Below, piece by piece: positions 1 to 11,082 of a DNA stretch of 64,000 bases. The position numbers and the translations under genes were made by a program. Source of the stretch: Bartonella apihabitans (lineage in GTDB: Bacteria; Pseudomonadota; Alphaproteobacteria; Rhizobiales; Rhizobiaceae); the NCBI RefSeq assembly GCF_030758755.1, contig NZ_CP132387.1:992001-1056000 (forward strand), written 5' to 3'. The notes below the pieces were generated by a model. The model did no database searches and was not told the DNA's origin. It was given only the letters and a program-made list of their open reading frames with translations. Each line of letters starts with the position of its first letter. Position 1 is the stretch's first letter.

Positions 1-1
1 G

Positions 2-1117
2 ATGCCGACCATACAATCGGCTGATTTATGGCGTGAAAGCGGGCGTTATGACGCTTACGGGCTGGAAATGTTGCGCATCAAAGACCGTCAGGAACGTGAG
101 CTTCTTTATGGCCCGACCAATGAGGAAGTGATTACGGATATTTTCAGGGCTCATGTAAAGTCATACAAAAATCTTCCGTTAAATCTTTATCATATTCAAT
201 GGAAATTCCGTGACGAGATCAGACCACGTTTTGGCGTTATGCGGTCGCGTGAATTTTTGATGAAAGATGGCTATTCTTTCGACATTGATTATGAAGGCGC
301 AAAAGCTGCTTATAATCGCGTTTTCGTTTCCTATTTGCGTACTTTCGCACGAACCGGATTAAAAGCAATTCCGATGCGCGCTGATACCGGACCTATCGGT
401 GGTAATTTGAGCCACGAGTTTATCATTCTGGCCGATACCGGCGAAAGTGCTGTTTATTGTGATAAGCATTTTCTGGACTTGACTATTCCTCCGGCTGATG
501 TCGATTTTTCTGATGATGCTGCGATCGCGGACATTGTCAAACAATGGACAACGCCCTATGCCGCAACCGATGAAATGCATGATGAAGAGCTTTGGGCGAA
601 AGTTCCGCAATCCGACCAGATAGCGGCAAGGGGAATTGAAGTTGGTCATATCTTCCATTTCGGTACGAAATATTCGTTGCCGATGCATGCTACAGTTATG
701 GGCCCTGACGGACAGGAACATCCGGTATCCATGGGATCTTATGGCATTGGTCCATCACGGTTGGTAGCCGCAGCTATCGAAGCTTCGCATGATGAAAACG
801 GGATCATTTGGCCGAGCGCAATGTCGCCTTTCGATTTTGGTATCATTAATATGAAGCCCGGCGATCAGAAGTGTGATGAGTTGAGTGAAAAATTGTATCA
901 ATCACTCATTAACGCCGGATTTGATCCACTGCTTGACGATACACAAGAACGTGCGGGTTCCAAATTTGCAACTATGGATCTTATCGGACTGCCGACACAA
1001 ATTATCATTGGTCCCAAAAATGCTGCTCAAAATGAAGTCGAAATAAAAGATCGTAAAACCGGTCATAAAGAAATACTTCCATTCGATGCGGCTTTAAGGC
1101 GTCTGACGGAGGCCTGA
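2..1117 (+). CDS. proS: Prolyl-tRNA synthetase, C-terminal ~84% (5' end outside window)
   Basis: Class II aminoacyl-tRNA synthetase that charges tRNA-Pro in the cytoplasm. The reading frame is open from base 2 and holds 371 residues; the alphaproteobacterial enzyme is about 440 residues, so roughly 70 N-terminal residues lie upstream and the ATG at base 2 is an internal Met. Visible hallmarks are GPTNEE (motif 2 region), the [17 protein letters not shown] stretch, the ADTGPIGG segment and a GSYGIGPSR motif 3, followed by the anticodon-binding domain. There is no large inserted editing domain, as in the short alphaproteobacterial form. The stop codon overlaps the lolC start (TGATG), which suggests translational coupling in a proS-lolC-lolD transcript. 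Confidence 0.97.
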   Translation: MPTIQSADLWRESGRYDAYGLEMLRIKDRQERELLYGPTNEEVITDIFRAHVKSYKNLPLNLYHIQWKFRDEIRPRFGVMRSREFLMKDGYSFDIDYEGAKAAYNRVFVSYLRTFARTGLKAIPMRADTGPIGGNLSHEFIILADTGESAVYCDKHFLDLTIPPADVDFSDDAAIADIVKQWTTPYAATDEMHDEELWAKVPQSDQIAARGIEVGHIFHFGTKYSLPMHATVMGPDGQEHPVSMGSYGIGPSRLVAAAIEASHDENGIIWPSAMSPFDFGIINMKPGDQKCDELSEKLYQSLINAGFDPLLDDTQERAGSKFATMDLIGLPTQIIIGPKNAAQNEVEIKDRKTGHKEILPFDAALRRLTEA

Positions 1118-2397
1118 TGAGTACGAGAGCCAAGCTTGGTAGCCGGTTAAGATTTTCGTCCTATGAATGGATGATTGCATTTCGTTATATGCTTCCCAAC
1201 CGGAAACAGATGTTTACATCGGTGATATCAATCATATCGCTGATCGGCATCATGCTTGGCGTTTTTGCATTAATTGTGGTGATGGCCGTTATGAACGGTT
1301 TCAGGACTGAATTGCTTGACCGCATCTTGGGTATGAATGGCCATCTCGTAATTCAGGCAATTGATAGCGATTTTACCGATTACAATACGCTCATTCCACG
1401 TATTGAAGGTGTCGACGGTGTTAAATTTGCACTTCCTGTGATTGAAGGGCAAGCCATGGCACAAGGAGAAGCCGCAGGCGGAACCGGAGCACTGGTTCGC
1501 GGACTTCGTAAGCAAGATCTCGATAAACTCACCACGGTTACAAAAAATATCAAATTCGGTAATCTCGACGACTTTGACAAGCAGGATGGCGTTGCGATTG
1601 GCAGCGGCATGGCTGAAAAATTGGGTCTTTCTGTGGGGAGCGATATCCGTATTGTTACTCCCGATGGGGATGTAACACCTTTTGGTGTAACCCCGCGTGT
1701 CAAAGCTTACAAAGTCACTGCTATCTTCACTGTGGGAATGTCGGAATACGATACGATTTTCGTCTTTATGCCGTTAAAAGAAGCTCAGGCTTTTTTCAAT
1801 TTAGGCAATAAAGTCCAATCACTCGAGATATTTTTGAACGATCCCGATGCAGTTGATAAAATCAGCCCGGAGATCGAAAAAGCCGTCGGGCGGCAAGTTT
1901 ATTCTATTGATTGGCGTTCGAGAAATCAGGCGTTTTTTTCCGCGTTACAAGTTGAACGCAACGTCATGTTTTTCATATTGTCGCTCATTGTTTTGGTAGC
2001 AGCTTTGAATATCATTTCCGGATTGATCATGTTGGTCAAGGATAAGGGGCATGATATTGCCATTTTGCGTACTATCGGTGCCAAACAAAGTGCGGTTATG
2101 CGTATATTCATTATGACCGGTATGGTAATTGGTGTGATTGGTACGGTTCTCGGGCTTTTGTTGGGTGTTCTGACATGCGAGAATATAGGACATATTCAGG
2201 ATTTTATTTCATGGCTTTTTAATGTCGATGTCTTCAATCCCCAGCTTTACTTCCTTACCAAATTGCCAGCGCGTCTGGAATGGGGACAGACGTTGATTGT
2301 TGTCTTTATGGCGCTGTTCCTCTCTTTCCTCGCGACATTGATACCGGCCTGGCGCGCTGCCAAACTGGATCCCGTGCAAGCTTTGAGGTACGAATAA
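1117..2397 (+). CDS. lolC: Lipoprotein-releasing ABC transporter permease LolC/E
   Basis: Inner-membrane permease of the Lol system, which extracts outer-membrane lipoproteins from the inner membrane for transfer to LolA. The 426-residue protein has the family layout: one N-terminal membrane segment (about residues 35-60), a large periplasmic domain (about 60-280), then three C-terminal membrane segments (about 280-305, 325-350, 385-410), ending in the FtsX/MacB-type tail [17 protein letters not shown]. The start overlaps the proS stop and the stop overlaps the lolD start by one base, so the three genes look co-translated. Only one permease gene is present, so the complex is probably a homodimer of this LolC/E-type subunit (inference). 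Confidence 0.95.
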   Translation: MSTRAKLGSRLRFSSYEWMIAFRYMLPNRKQMFTSVISIISLIGIMLGVFALIVVMAVMNGFRTELLDRILGMNGHLVIQAIDSDFTDYNTLIPRIEGVDGVKFALPVIEGQAMAQGEAAGGTGALVRGLRKQDLDKLTTVTKNIKFGNLDDFDKQDGVAIGSGMAEKLGLSVGSDIRIVTPDGDVTPFGVTPRVKAYKVTAIFTVGMSEYDTIFVFMPLKEAQAFFNLGNKVQSLEIFLNDPDAVDKISPEIEKAVGRQVYSIDWRSRNQAFFSALQVERNVMFFILSLIVLVAALNIISGLIMLVKDKGHDIAILRTIGAKQSAVMRIFIMTGMVIGVIGTVLGLLLGVLTCENIGHIQDFISWLFNVDVFNPQLYFLTKLPARLEWGQTLIVVFMALFLSFLATLIPAWRAAKLDPVQALRYE

Positions 2398-3077
2398 TGG
2401 CCTCGTTGTTACAACTTGTGAATATCGATAGACGTTATCTGGATAGTGACAAACCCCTTGTCATTCTGGATAAAGCCAACTTTTCACTCGAACAGGGGCA
2501 GACTGTTGCTTTGGTTGCACCCTCCGGTGCCGGTAAATCCACTTTGTTACATATTGCCGGACTGCTTGAACGGCCTAATGGCGGGGACGTCGTTTTACGC
2601 GGGCATTCCTGTTCCAATTTGTCCGATAACGACCGTACTGCAATACGTCGCAACGATATCGGTTTTGTTTATCAATTCCATCACTTGTTGCCGGAGTTTA
2701 CGGCTTTGGAAAATGTGATGATACCGCAGATGATCGCCGGACTTAAGCGTTCCGAAGCGGCTGACCGGGGATTGAAATTATTGACCTATCTGCGCGTGGG
2801 GCATCGTGCCAAACATCGGCCTTCGGAGCTTTCCGGTGGCGAACAGCAACGTGTGGCTATTGCCCGGGCGGTTGCCAATGCACCGTCAATTCTGTTGGCA
2901 GATGAACCGACAGGAAACCTCGATCCTGTTACCTCGGCATATGTTTTTCAGGCTTTGGCGGCTTTGGTTCGTCAATCGGGGCTCGCTGCTCTTATTGCGA
3001 CGCACAATCTGTCTCTTGCAAAACAAATGGACAGGCGCATAACCCTTAAGGGCGGCAAAATTATTGAACTTCCTTGA
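2397..3077 (+). CDS. lolD: Lipoprotein-releasing ABC transporter ATPase LolD
   Basis: ATPase that powers lipoprotein release by the LolC/E permease. The 226-residue product shows a Walker A motif (APSGAGKST, with Ala in place of the usual first Gly), Q-loop, the ABC signature [14 protein letters not shown], Walker [13 protein letters not shown] and the switch His (ATHNLS). The ATG at 2397 is chosen because it overlaps the lolC stop (TAATG) and gives the normal family length; a longer in-frame extension from 2280 would lie inside lolC. In remembered Rhizobiales genomes dnaE follows lolD; here azlD in opposite orientation follows, which supports a rearrangement breakpoint just downstream. Confidence 0.95.
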   Translation: MASLLQLVNIDRRYLDSDKPLVILDKANFSLEQGQTVALVAPSGAGKSTLLHIAGLLERPNGGDVVLRGHSCSNLSDNDRTAIRRNDIGFVYQFHHLLPEFTALENVMIPQMIAGLKRSEAADRGLKLLTYLRVGHRAKHRPSELSGGEQQRVAIARAVANAPSILLADEPTGNLDPVTSAYVFQALAALVRQSGLAALIATHNLSLAKQMDRRITLKGGKIIELP

Positions 3078-3132
3078 AGTTATCTTCGTAAACTACGGAT
3101 ATCCATATATTTTTTATGAAAAAGAAATCTCG

Positions 3133-3447
3133 TTAAATGTTTTGGAATACGAGATAAGCTAATATACTGACGACGACTGTCACAAAGAGGCTTCGTGTTA
3201 GCATACCTGCAATGAGTGAAATAATTGTACTCAAAAGAGCAACCGAAATGCCGAAACTGGTTGTTTCCGGTTTTTCAAGAATTTCGGCAACGATAATAGC
3301 CGACAGCACCGCCGCCGGAACAAAATTCAGCCAATAACGAAAAAGTCTGGGAAACGGCCTGTGAGCCAAAGCCATGATTGGTACGATTTTGATGATCGCG
3401 GTTACTGCAGTTGCTACCGCAATTCCCAATCCGATATTTTCCATCAT
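3133..3447 (-). CDS. azlD: Branched-chain amino acid exporter small subunit AzlD
   Basis: Small hydrophobic partner (104 residues, three to four membrane segments) of the AzlCD branched-chain amino acid efflux pair. It reads as an AzlD family protein: short, strongly hydrophobic, with an RPFPRLFRYWLNFVPAAVLSAI stretch typical of these subunits (positions ~30-50). It overlaps azlC by one base (shared at 3447) and must be translated from the same minus-strand message. It converges on lolD with a 55-base gap that holds no clear terminator. Substrate specificity cannot be judged from sequence. Confidence 0.85.
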   Translation of the reverse strand: MMENIGLGIAVATAVTAIIKIVPIMALAHRPFPRLFRYWLNFVPAAVLSAIIVAEILEKPETTSFGISVALLSTIISLIAGMLTRSLFVTVVVSILAYLVFQNI

Positions 3448-4166
3448 TATATTTTGTTACTCCCGGACTTGAGAAGCATAAACATACCAATTGTTGCCGC
3501 GATGAGAGTGGCGACGATTGACGATGGATTTGCCGCAATTATGCCGTGTGAAAAGGTGACAATTGCCATTGCAACAATAATCACAACAATATCGATTTTT
3601 TTGGTCTGGCTTGCATACCATCCAAGCAATAGAAGACCGATAAACATACCGACAAGACTGAAACTCAAGCTGTCTTTTAACCAATCGGGTAGGGATGCTG
3701 CAAATATGCTACCGACAAGTGTTGCAACAATCCAGCTTAGCCATGCTGTGATATTAAGTCCCAATAACCATGAAAACGGGAGAACATTATCGTGAGTACG
3801 TGCGTATTGTGACGCAACGCCAAAGGTTTCATCGGTCATCAAAAAGCCGCCAACAAGCTTTTCTAGCCGATTGGCGTGGGAAAAATATTGCGCCATATAG
3901 GTGTTGATTAAAAGATAACGCATATTGATGAATAATACACCTAATGCGATTTGCATTAATCCCGCACCTGTAGATGCCATTGAATAAAACAGAAATTGCG
4001 CTGAACCCGCATAGACAAATGTACTTAAACAGAAAATCTGTAAAATCGTAAAGCCCGACACTGCACCGATAGCGCCGCAAGCAAAACCGATTGCCCAATA
4101 TCCGAGCAAGGTCGGAATGCAGGCAACGACACCTTGTTCAAAAAGACGCCAGTGGTTTTTATCCAT
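3447..4166 (-). CDS. azlC: Branched-chain amino acid exporter large subunit AzlC
   Basis: AzlC family inner-membrane protein of 239 residues, the large subunit of a branched-chain amino acid exporter. Family features are the N-terminal GYWAIGFACGAIGAVSGF segment, the FVYAGSAQFL motif, the INMRYLL motif and several hydrophobic helices. It starts at 4166 and runs into azlD with a one-base overlap. The 153-base gap to sdhE on the other strand must hold divergent promoters. The pair is not part of the sdhE-mfd unit and may have been inserted beside it, or marks the left end of the inverted segment described in the findings. Confidence 0.9.
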   Translation of the reverse strand: MDKNHWRLFEQGVVACIPTLLGYWAIGFACGAIGAVSGFTILQIFCLSTFVYAGSAQFLFYSMASTGAGLMQIALGVLFINMRYLLINTYMAQYFSHANRLEKLVGGFLMTDETFGVASQYARTHDNVLPFSWLLGLNITAWLSWIVATLVGSIFAASLPDWLKDSLSFSLVGMFIGLLLLGWYASQTKKIDIVVIIVAMAIVTFSHGIIAANPSSIVATLIAATIGMFMLLKSGSNKI

Positions 4167-4319
4167 CGTTCAAAGACTCAATTGATATTCAACGTCTTTT
4201 GAAATGACGTCTTCATATACATGTTTACATATTTGGACTATTGTCAAACAACGAATTATTGAAAGCTGAGCGCTCACGTAATATAGAACAAATTCCCGTA
4301 TTGTGTTGAACCGGAGGAT

Positions 4320-4616
4320 ATGATGACAGGCTCGAAAGTCGATAACAGTAAGCTTAATGCAAGGCAACGGCGGCTTGTGTTTCGTGCATGGCATCGCGGA
4401 ATCCGTGAAATGGATCTGGTCTTCGGACAATATGTCGATGCCCATATTATGAAACTTGATGAAAAAGCCATGGATGAGCTTGAATATATCATGTCCTTTG
4501 AAGATAGGGATTTATTGACTTGGGTAACAGGTGAAGTGCCTGTGCCTTATGATGTCAATTCACCGCTTTTCCGCGATATTCTCGATTACCGCACGCGCAT
4601 GGATTTTAACGCTTAA
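4320..4616 (+). CDS. sdhE: Succinate dehydrogenase FAD assembly factor SdhE
   Basis: Small protein (98 residues; 97 from the second ATG) that promotes covalent FAD attachment to the flavoprotein subunit of succinate dehydrogenase. The conserved RGxxEMD motif is present as RGIREMD near residue 30, followed by the compact helical core (DLVFGQYVDAH, MDELEYIMSFEDRDLLTWVTG). A GGAGG ribosome site at 4313-4317 is two bases before the ATG at 4320 and five before the in-frame ATG at 4323, so 4323 may be the true start. The stop is three bases before mfd, so the two are almost certainly co-transcribed; this sdhE-mfd pairing is familiar from Rhizobiales. Confidence 0.93.
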   Translation: MMTGSKVDNSKLNARQRRLVFRAWHRGIREMDLVFGQYVDAHIMKLDEKAMDELEYIMSFEDRDLLTWVTGEVPVPYDVNSPLFRDILDYRTRMDFNA

Positions 4617-4619
4617 GTT

Positions 4620-7600
4620 ATGTCGATATTTAAGAAAAACTTCGCTACTGAAAAATTACCACAATATTTGAGTTTTGATGGTGTCGTCTCCGGATACGAA
4701 CCATTTGCGATATATAAAATTGCGGCTGAAATTGGCGGTAAGGGACCAATTCTTTATATCGCACGTGACGGGCAGAAACTTGATGATCTGACGCATGCTT
4801 TGAGTTTTATCGAGCCACAGATGCCGGTGGTACAATTGCCTTCATGGGATTGTCTTCCCTATGATCGTGTTTCGCCAAATCCTGCAATTTCTGCAAAGCG
4901 GATGTCCGCGCTTACAAATATTTCTGCACTTTCAAAAAATCCTCATCCGGCAATTATCCTGACAACTGCCAATGCAATTATGCAGAAACTGCCTCCGCGT
5001 TCTATGGTTGAAGGCCAGTCGATTACTGCGCGGCCAGGGCAAAATCTCGACATGGACAAACTTGTTCATCACCTCGAGCATAATGGTTTCGAACGGGTGT
5101 CGAGCGTGCGTGAAATTGGCGATTTTGCTGTGAGAGGCGGAATTGTCGATTTGTTTGCACCGGGAAGCGATGCACCGGTAAGACTGGATTTTTTTGGTGA
5201 TACCCTTGAAACAGTACGCGCGTTTGATCCGGCAAGCCAAAGAACAACACAAACGCTTAAAGAATTCTCGTTGGAGCCGATGAGCGAGATCACTTTAACG
5301 CCCGAATTGATTAGCAAATTCCGCACGAATTATATCAGATCATTTGGCGCAGCCAGTCCGAATGATGCACTTTATGAAGCAATTTCGGAAGGGCGGCGGT
5401 TTTCCGGAATGGAACATTGGCTGCCGCTTTTTTACGATCATCTTGATACGATTTTCGATTATATTGGTGATATTCCGGTCGTGTTTGATCATCTAGCCGA
5501 AGAGGCAATGATAGAACGGAATAAACTCATCGAGGATTATTATCAGGCCCGCTTGGAACAACACGACCCGAAAAACTCTTCGACACCATATAATCCGGTA
5601 AAACCGGCAGAACTCTATCTGACGCCTGAAGATATAGCGTCGTTATCTGAAAAAGTGCGACACCGGATTGATCTTACGCCGTTTAACAAACCGGAATCGT
5701 CCGGCCATCTGGTCCTTCATAGCAATGTCACAATAGGGCGGGATTTTGTTGAAGAACGTACGTCCGAAAACAAGAATTTATTTGAAAGCGTTGTCGATCA
5801 TGTTGCGGAACTCCGCTCAAAGGGTCACAAGGTTCTCCTTACCGGCTGGAGTGAAGGATCGTTGGAGCGCCTGTTACAGGTGCTTGATGAACATGGTCTT
5901 AAAGGTATAGAAAAGGTTACATCTCTTCATTCCGTAAAAGTCACACCACGCGATCATATCACTGCGGCAGTGGTGACTGTCGAGCACGGATTTGTTGCTG
6001 ACGATCTGGTGGTTGTTGCCGAGCAGGATATATTGGGCGACCGGCTTGTGCGCTCAGCCCGTCGGCGTAAACGCAATGCCGATTTCATTTCGGATATGAC
6101 CACATTGAACAGCGGTGATATTGTTGTTCACGTTGATCACGGTATTGGTCGTTTTGTTGGTTTGAAGACGATTATAGCAGCCGGAGTTCCTAGAGATTGT
6201 CTGGAAATTCACTATGCCGATGAAGACCGGCTTTTTCTTCCTGTCGAAAATATCGAACTTCTTTCGCGCTACGGCGGTGAGGGAACAAATGTTGTTCTTG
6301 ATAAACTAGGCGGCGTAGCATGGCAGGCAAGAAAAGCAAAACTTAAAAAACGTTTGCTCGAAATTGCCGGTCATCTCATTCACATCGCGGCCGAGCGCGA
6401 GATGCGCAATGCCCCCGTTCTTGTACCGCCGACCGGTAGCTATGACGAATTTGTTGCCCGTTTTCCCTATGATGAAACGGATGACCAATTGCGCGCTATT
6501 GATGCGGTCCTTGGCGACCTTGCAGCCGGAAAACCGATGGATCGTCTGATTTGTGGTGATGTCGGATTCGGCAAGACAGAAGTTGCAATCAGAGCCGCAT
6601 TTGTTACTGCATTAAATGGTTATCAGGTTGCTGTTGTCGTGCCGACAACGCTATTGGCACGCCAGCATTATAAAACGTTCCAAGCCCGCTTTCAGGGATT
6701 ACCTGTAAAAATCGGACAAGCATCGCGGCTTGTTGGAGCCAAAGAACTTGCAGCCGTTAAAAATGGTGTGCGTGAAGGTACAGTCGATATTGTTATCGGT
6801 ACGCACGCACTGCTTGGATCCACAATGCAGTTTTCGCGGCTTGGCTTGTTGGTTGTCGATGAGGAACAAAACTTTGGCGTTAAACAGAAAGAACGTCTGA
6901 AAGAACTGAAGACCGATATTCATGTACTCACCCTTTCGGCAACTCCAATTCCGCGTACGCTACAACTGGCTTTAACCGGTGTCAGAGAGTTATCCCTTAT
7001 TACAACGCCACCGGTCGATCGTATGGCGGTGAGAACCTTTGTTTCGCCGTTTGATCCATTAGTCGTGCGCGAAACATTGATGCGTGAACATTATCGCGGG
7101 GGTCAGAGCTTCTATGTTTGCCCGCGAATTTCGGATTTGAAAGACGTTCAGGAGTTTCTTGCCAACCACGTTCCCGAACTGAAAGTCACTGCAGCTCATG
7201 GGCAAATGCCGCCAGGCCAGCTTGATGATATTATGAATGCCTTTTATGACGGGCAATATGACGTGCTGCTTTCAACCAGTATCGTTAAATCCGGTCTTGA
7301 TATTCCTTCGGCAAATACATTGATAGTCCATCGTGCCGATATGTTCGGTCTTGCCGCTCTCTATCAATTGCGCGGGCGGGTAGGGCGCTCCAAGCAGAGA
7401 GCCTATGCTTTGTTTACACTTCCCAATCAGAAAGTTTTGACACCGGGAGCGGGCAGGCACCTTAAAGTGTTGCAATCCCTTGATAGTCTTGGAGCAGGGT
7501 TCCAGCTGGCAAGTCACGACATGGATATAAGGGGTGCTGGCAACCTTCTTGGTGAAGAACAATCAGGGCATATCAAAGAAGTCGGTTTCGAACTTTATCA

Positions 7601-8122
7601 GCAAATGTTGGAAGAAGCGGTTGCCGAATTGAAAGACGGTACGGCTGTGAGTGAAAGCCAATGGTCGCCGCAGATCTCGGTAGGGACAGCGGTTATGATA
7701 CCGGATAATTATGTTCCCGACCTTCCATTGCGCCTTTCGCTTTATCGCCGGCTCGCAGAAATTGAAGAATTGGGCGACATTGATGCGTTTGGTGCTGAAC
7801 TGATCGACAAATTCGGCCCTTGCCTGTTCCAGTACAGCACTTGCTCAAAGTCGTTTATATCAAGGCTCTATGTCGGCAAGCCAATGTTGAAAAACTGGAT
7901 GCCGGTCCGAAAGGCGTTGTTATCCAGTTCAGAGAAAACAACTTTGCCAATGGTGTCGGACTCATCAAATGGATTGGCGAGCAAGGAAGCATGGCCAAAA
8001 TACGTCCTGACCAAAGCGTGGTCTTTATTCGTGATTGGCCGAATGCCGATCAGCGTTTGAACGGTGCTGCAACTGTCATGACACAACTCGTAAAACTTTC
8101 AAAAGAAGGCGCAAAAAAATAA
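4620..8122 (+). CDS. mfd: Transcription-repair coupling factor Mfd (one-base deletion near 7818)
   Basis: DNA translocase that removes stalled RNA polymerase at lesions and recruits UvrA. Domain order is normal: UvrB-homology N-terminal region, RNA polymerase-interacting domain (GDIVVHVDHGIGRFVGL near residue 500), RecG-like helicase motor with GDVGFGKTEVA and DEEQNFG, TRG region and C-terminal TRCF domain. The frame from 4620 breaks in the C-terminal domain: after DKFGP the expected LPV-PVQHLLKVVYIK continues one frame over from about 7820 to the stop at 8122. One missing base in the ggccc-ttg stretch (7814-7822) explains it, and restoring it gives 1167 residues, the usual size. The most likely reason is a read or assembly error; otherwise the last ~100 residues (UvrA-autoinhibitory region) are lost. 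Confidence 0.93.
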
Positions 8123-8246
8123 ACTTTGCGTCTTCATTCGTAAGCTGTTTCAACCGTGATTTAATGGTGATGTTGATCAGGCATTAAAAAATTTTTGGAT
8201 TTTCTTGATTAAAAAATAAGTTGTGCGATTACAACTGAAGCCGGTT

Positions 8247-8921
8247 TTAGCGATCTTCACTTGCTCCGGGTTCATAGCCGTCGGCAATTTGTTCGATTGT
8301 GTCGATTAAAACCTCGGTTGGTTGCGCGCCCATAATCACATATTTTTTGTCGATAATGAATGATGGTACACCACGGACACCAATATAATAGGAATGGGCG
8401 CTATCCTGTTTGATGGTGTCTTTATCAATGTTCGTCGCTAGCAATTTCTCAACAACGTCGGAACGCATTCCAGTGCTTTTTGCTGCATCAACCAATATAG
8501 CATGATCCCCAATATTTTGTCCTTGTTCAAAAAAACGGGAAAAAAGTTCGGCAATGAGCTTCTCTTGTATACCTCTTTTGTCCTGAGAAGCCCAATAGAC
8601 CACGCGGTGGGCATCAAGAGAATTAGGCTCTGTTTTGATAGCAGCAAAATCGAATTCGATATCTTCCTGTTTACCGAGGTCGATTAACGTGCGCTCGGTT
8701 TCGTCAATTGCATTCTGGTTGCTTAGGACTTTCTTCATATGAATTGGATAGGGGATACCTTCCGGCTTCATATTCGGATAAAGCTGGAACGGCGTCCATG
8801 AAAGTTTTATCGTGATTTCCGGTAGTGCTGCTATTGCTTTGAAAAGTCTCTTGCGTCCAATGAAACACCAAGGGCAAACAAGATCCGAAATCATATTGAT
8901 ATAAATTACAGGAGAACTCAC
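8247..8921 (-). CDS. DsbA/FrnE-family thioredoxin-fold oxidoreductase
   Basis: A 224-residue protein of the DsbA-like FrnE / 2-hydroxychromene-2-carboxylate isomerase superfamily. The redox motif is CPWC near residue 16 (SDLVCPWCFIG), there is no signal peptide, and the cis-Pro loop is seen as GVRGVPSFIID near residue 180, with the Asp/helical insert between. It is therefore a cytoplasmic dithiol oxidoreductase or isomerase; the physiological substrate is unknown. The start is GTG at 8921, supported by an AGAGG ribosome site that overlaps the end of the upstream yejA-like gene (stop 12 bases before the start), so the two are translated from one minus-strand message. Confidence 0.88.
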   Translation of the reverse strand: MSSPVIYINMISDLVCPWCFIGRKRLFKAIAALPEITIKLSWTPFQLYPNMKPEGIPYPIHMKKVLSNQNAIDETERTLIDLGKQEDIEFDFAAIKTEPNSLDAHRVVYWASQDKRGIQEKLIAELFSRFFEQGQNIGDHAILVDAAKSTGMRSDVVEKLLATNIDKDTIKQDSAHSYYIGVRGVPSFIIDKKYVIMGAQPTEVLIDTIEQIADGYEPGASEDR

Positions 8922-8933
8922 GGTATTTTTCCT

Positions 8934-10751
8934 CTAGCGATGCCACCAGGCCGGCAAGCGATATCCATAAAGCGGGGTATAGGCCGGATATTCTATACGC
9001 GACCAATGTGCAACCCATTGATCAGGTAAATGATAAAGCGGAAGATAGTAACTCCCCGAGATGAGTACACGATCAAGAGCTCTGACGGCTGCCGTAAAAT
9101 CTTCATTCGAGCGGGCATCGAGCAATGCTGAAATCATGGCATCAATTGCCGGATCGGCTGTTCCTGCAAAATTGAAACTGCCTTCAAGGTCGCGGGAAGA
9201 AGAACCCCAACGATTGAGCTGCTCATTACCGGGCGAGAGCGACGCTTTTAGTTTTCCGACAATCATGTCGTAGTCAAAAGAGGTTAACCGGTTTTGATAT
9301 TGTGTGTCATCAACCGTTCGCACGTCCACCCCGACACCAATTCTCTCAAGCGAACGCTGATAGGCGAGTGCGATTTTTTCTTCCTCCAACGACTGGGTCA
9401 TAATTTCAAAGTGAAGCGGTTGACCGTCCGGGCCAATTGCTTGCCGATTTTGCAGTTTATAACCGGCTTCGCGCAATAACTGCCAAGCTTTTTCGGCGGA
9501 GGCCCGATCAATGCCGGAACCATCGGTTTTTATATTATGCCAAGTTCCGTCCATAACCTCGGGTAAAACAGCGTCAGGGTAGGGGCTTAAAAGTTGTTTT
9601 TCTTTGTCTGACGCGGGCCGTCCCACTGCAGAAAGCTCCGAACCACACCAGAAACCTTCCGTGCGGCTATAGACGTCGTTGAAGAGATTATGGTTGACCC
9701 ATTCAAAGTCGAATACAAGTGAAAGTGCCTGCCTTACTTTACGATCTTTAAAAATAGGCTTTCTCGTATTGAACACGAAGCCAATCATATCGGCCGGTGT
9801 TCCTTTTTTAAAACTTTCTTTGATAACGTCGCCATGACGCACAGCCGGAAAATTATAGGATAAACGCCAGCGGTTCGGATTGGCCGGTTCTTCAAGAAAA
9901 ACGTCCAAAATTCCCTTTTTGAATGCCTCGAAACGGGTATTGTCATTACGGAAATATTCGATCTGCACTGTATCAAAGTTATTCAAACCGCGATTTACCG
10001 GCAAATCTTTCCCCCAATAATTGGGGTCACGTTCGTAAATGATGCGCTCGCCTGCATCAATATGCGAGATAATATAGGGGCCGCTTCCCGGAATAGGGGT
10101 AAGGCCGTTTTTTTCGAAATTTTCTACGTCAATTGCGTGTTTGGGAAGAACAGGCATGCTGCTTGCCAGAATAAAGGGAAATTCACGATCTTTCGAATGT
10201 GGAAACTCCATTTTTACGGTCTGCTCGTCGAGCTTTTCAATATGTTCGATGCGTTTCATATAGCGGTCGAAAGGTGGCCGCCCCTTATTTTTTAAAAGAT
10301 CGACTGTAAATAAGACATCATCAGCCGTAATTGCAGTACCGTCTGAAAATCTGGCCTTTGGATTGAGATGGAATGTGATTTCGGTACGATCGTCATTCAA
10401 AATAACGTTATCTGCAATTAGACCGTAAAGCGTAAAGGGTTCATCCCGTGTACGAACCATCAAACTTTCGTAAACGAGACCGCCAAATTGCTCGTCGGCG
10501 AACAAACCGCGCGCGGTTGTCCGGAAACTGCGAATGACAAAAGGATTAAGTCCGTCAAATGTGCCGACCACTCCGTAGGTGATCTTGCCACCTTTGGGAG
10601 CATCAGGATTGGCATAGGGAAAGTGATCGAAACCGGCACCTAAAGCAGGCGTTCCATGCATTGCTATTCCGTTTTCGTTTGCCTGACAATTTTGCCCGAA
10701 ACTCAAACAGAGAATCATAAAGAACAGACCGAGTTTATAGACAATGTTCAT
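8934..10751 (-). CDS. YejA-like periplasmic peptide-binding protein (ABC transporter family 5)
   Basis: Periplasmic substrate-binding protein of the SBP_bac_5 family, 605 residues from the ATG at 10751. This start is preferred over an upstream one at 10832 because it gives a clean signal peptide (MNIVYKLGLFFMILCLSFG then QNCQAN) and has an AAGGG ribosome site. The sequence after the signal (HGTPALGAGFDHFPYANPDAPKGG is split over residues ~30-53) and the GLNPF, ITFHLNPKARFSDG and DPNYWGKDLP motifs are typical of the YejA branch, which binds microcin C or murein-type oligopeptides. No yejBEF permease or ATPase genes are beside it, so it either works with distant transporter genes or is an orphan. 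Confidence 0.88.
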   Translation of the reverse strand: MNIVYKLGLFFMILCLSFGQNCQANENGIAMHGTPALGAGFDHFPYANPDAPKGGKITYGVVGTFDGLNPFVIRSFRTTARGLFADEQFGGLVYESLMVRTRDEPFTLYGLIADNVILNDDRTEITFHLNPKARFSDGTAITADDVLFTVDLLKNKGRPPFDRYMKRIEHIEKLDEQTVKMEFPHSKDREFPFILASSMPVLPKHAIDVENFEKNGLTPIPGSGPYIISHIDAGERIIYERDPNYWGKDLPVNRGLNNFDTVQIEYFRNDNTRFEAFKKGILDVFLEEPANPNRWRLSYNFPAVRHGDVIKESFKKGTPADMIGFVFNTRKPIFKDRKVRQALSLVFDFEWVNHNLFNDVYSRTEGFWCGSELSAVGRPASDKEKQLLSPYPDAVLPEVMDGTWHNIKTDGSGIDRASAEKAWQLLREAGYKLQNRQAIGPDGQPLHFEIMTQSLEEEKIALAYQRSLERIGVGVDVRTVDDTQYQNRLTSFDYDMIVGKLKASLSPGNEQLNRWGSSSRDLEGSFNFAGTADPAIDAMISALLDARSNEDFTAAVRALDRVLISGSYYLPLYHLPDQWVAHWSRIEYPAYTPLYGYRLPAWWHR

Positions 10752-11082
10752 GTGAAACCCTTGGGAGCCGAATGTTTCCGATTCGTCCTGTTTTAACCTG
10801 CTAGCGACTATTTGGTTGGGATTTATAATCAATTACAAGAAAAAATACCAATTTTAACCGTTGTTCATTAAGTGGAGTGTGATTGGAAAAACACAAAGAT
10901 CGGTGCAATTTATAATTTGTTCGCTTCTAACGCTGGATTTTTTGATTAATCTTGTGTAAATGCGGCTGTAAAGGAAGGAAACGTCATCCTGTTGCCCTAA
11001 TTCTGCGTAGAGCTGTTATTAAAGAGGTTGATATTTACCTTTCGGGATTATTTTTTTGCGCATTGAAAGGATTTGCCTGATC
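10752..11082. other. Intergenic region between yejA-like gene and ialB
   Basis: Divergent promoter space of about 330 bases, AT-rich, with no open frame that looks coding. A GAAAGGA stretch before the ialB ATG is the probable ribosome site. No convincing operator or RNA structure seen. Confidence 0.5.

Noticed and set aside
7820-8122. Separate small gene after mfd
   Set aside because: Its product is the C-terminal domain of Mfd in the shifted frame, not an independent protein.
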